Made by a program: the position numbers and the translations under genes
In this document: piece by piece, positions 63,253 to 64,000 of the stretch
Position numbering within the stretch: position 1 is the first letter of the stretch
How the letters are laid out: each line of letters opens with the position of its first letter
The notes under the pieces: model-generated
What the model was told of the DNA's origin: nothing
Database searches by the model: none
What the model saw: only the letters and a program-made list of their open reading frames with translations
Assembly: GCF_016765615.1 (NCBI RefSeq)
Contig: NZ_JAESWA010000010.1
Location: 1 to 64,000, forward strand
Length of the DNA stretch: 64,000 nucleotides
Direction: 5' to 3'
Source of the DNA: Clostridium paridis
Lineage (GTDB): Bacteria; Bacillota; Clostridia; Clostridiales; Clostridiaceae

Positions 63253-64000
63253 TTAAGGGACAATAACTATCCTTTTTCCATGCTCCTCCATGTTCCAAAC
63301 TTTTTCAATATCTTTAAGGGGATACTTAACAATGTCCATGCTTAATTTACCTTGTTTTATCATATCCCATACAAGGTTGGTACCCTCAACAAGAGCCTCA
63401 GGTGGAGTCTGTGCACCCACCATTCCATAAATCTCAAGGCCTGAAGTTATTAAGCTTTGACCAGGGATTTGTGCGGTCCATCCTGCTAATCCTCCGATGA
63501 GAACGAAACGGGTTCTTTTACTTGGTGCACCGAGTGCAGTTGGAGTAAAGGAGTTTATTATTACTTCTGCCGGATGGCCCCAGAGATAATCAAGTATTAC
63601 ATCGTAGCCGTTTCCTGCTTCTTTTTTTAAGTCTTCCACTACCTTCTCATCTGGTTGGTTAAGGTTAATGAAGGCATCCGCGCCTAACTCCTTCAGCTTT
63701 TCTCCTGAGACCGGATTTCTTCCTGTTCCAATAACCCTTCCTGCTCCAAGATACTTTGCAATCTGTACTGCAAGCATACCTGAAACACTGGTAGCGCCGT
63801 TAATCAGCACAGTTTCACCCGGTTGAAGCTTTGCGACATATCTAAGAGGTCCAAGAGAACTTAATGCTGCAGATGGAATAACTGCTGCCTGCTCTGCAGT
63901 CACACCTTGTGGAATTAGAGTTGCGTAAGCCTTTGGTATCACTACCTTTTCCGCCATAGAACCATATGGAGGCTTTATGCCTCGAAAACTCACAAGCGTC
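63253..64000 (-). CDS. Zinc-type alcohol dehydrogenase / quinone oxidoreductase-like protein (partial)
   Basis: The C-terminal 249 codons of a medium-chain dehydrogenase/reductase; the frame stays open to the right edge, so the N-terminus lies outside. The cofactor loop is INGATSVSGMLAVQIAKYLG, followed by VIGTGRNPVSGEKLKELGAD, a pattern with Gly-Arg-Asn after strand 2 that suggests NADPH. VILDYLWGHPAE and FVLIGGLAGW follow, and the end reads EEHGKRIVIVP. No zinc-ligand cysteines are seen in the visible part, favouring a quinone-oxidoreductase-like member. The DNA is clearly GC-richer than the rest of the window, a sign of transfer. Confidence 0.85.
   Translation of the reverse strand, partial: TLVSFRGIKPPYGSMAEKVVIPKAYATLIPQGVTAEQAAVIPSAALSSLGPLRYVAKLQPGETVLINGATSVSGMLAVQIAKYLGAGRVIGTGRNPVSGEKLKELGADAFINLNQPDEKVVEDLKKEAGNGYDVILDYLWGHPAEVIINSFTPTALGAPSKRTRFVLIGGLAGWTAQIPGQSLITSGLEIYGMVGAQTPPEALVEGTNLVWDMIKQGKLSMDIVKYPLKDIEKVWNMEEHGKRIVIVP

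Noticed and set aside
63050-63256. 68-codon open frame on the plus strand near the right edge
   Set aside because: It runs straight through the 15-bp bidirectional terminator at 63161-63209 and has no family-like sequence.

Overview
The window is the replication-origin region of a low-GC, spore-forming Firmicute, most likely a Clostridium sensu stricto (cluster I) species. Three things point there: the AT-rich sequence and codon use; the order 16S rRNA / gyrA-gyrB-remB-recF-rlbA-dnaN-dnaA / oriC / rpmH-rnpA-yidD-yidC-jag-mnmE-mnmG-rsmG-noc-soj-spo0J; and sporulation genes (yyaC, ytvI) together with clostridial families (DUF4446, DUF3343, MazG-like, LonC). The species cannot be fixed from the sequence alone.

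Layout. Positions 1-9470 are read on the minus strand, away from the origin: the 5' tip of a 16S rRNA gene, gyrase, remB, recF, rlbA, dnaN and dnaA. The origin is bipartite. Eight DnaA boxes lie between dnaA and rpmH (9601-9910). Three strong boxes lie between dnaA and dnaN, followed by a GC cluster and a run of DnaA-trios (7920-8080), which is probably the unwinding site. From 10025 rightward most genes are on the plus strand: RNA processing and membrane insertion (rpmH to jag), tRNA modification (mnmE, mnmG), rsmG, and chromosome segregation (noc, soj, spo0J with two parS sites). Next come a minus-strand sporulation/desulfurase group (19.6-22.5 kb), mscS, the rpsF-ssb-rpsR operon, then YybS, gdpP, rplI, lonC, the replicative helicase dnaB and mgtE (24-34 kb).

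The 34-51 kb section is mixed: a divergent Hsp20, a probable Fur-controlled small RNA (34611-34761), malic enzyme, purA, an acyl-ACP thioesterase, ten tRNA genes (Glu-Val-Asp three times plus Thr), a DnaD/DnaC-like primosome pair, an M23 endopeptidase, a leaderless subtilase and a degenerate dUTPase-like gene. The 51-61.6 kb section holds murA, a YycJ-type hydrolase, yyzF, a LUD protein, an S-box riboswitch controlling two sulfur PLP enzymes, an MFS exporter, a ROK regulator, a HAD phosphatase and rlmH.

The last 2.4 kb looks acquired. The final 21 bases of rlmH are repeated, with two synonymous changes, 1.45 kb downstream. This is the arrangement that staphylococcal SCC elements leave at the same gene. 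The interval holds a decayed gene and one orphan gene, and is followed by a visibly GC-richer partial dehydrogenase. Other points worth a second look are the Fur-box small RNA with a CU-rich anti-Shine-Dalgarno stretch, a 27-codon leader peptide and switchable hairpin in front of mgtE, a Noc-type palindrome inside mnmE, competing hairpins between rpmH and rnpA, and a terminator-shaped hairpin that contains the ribosome site of yyaC.
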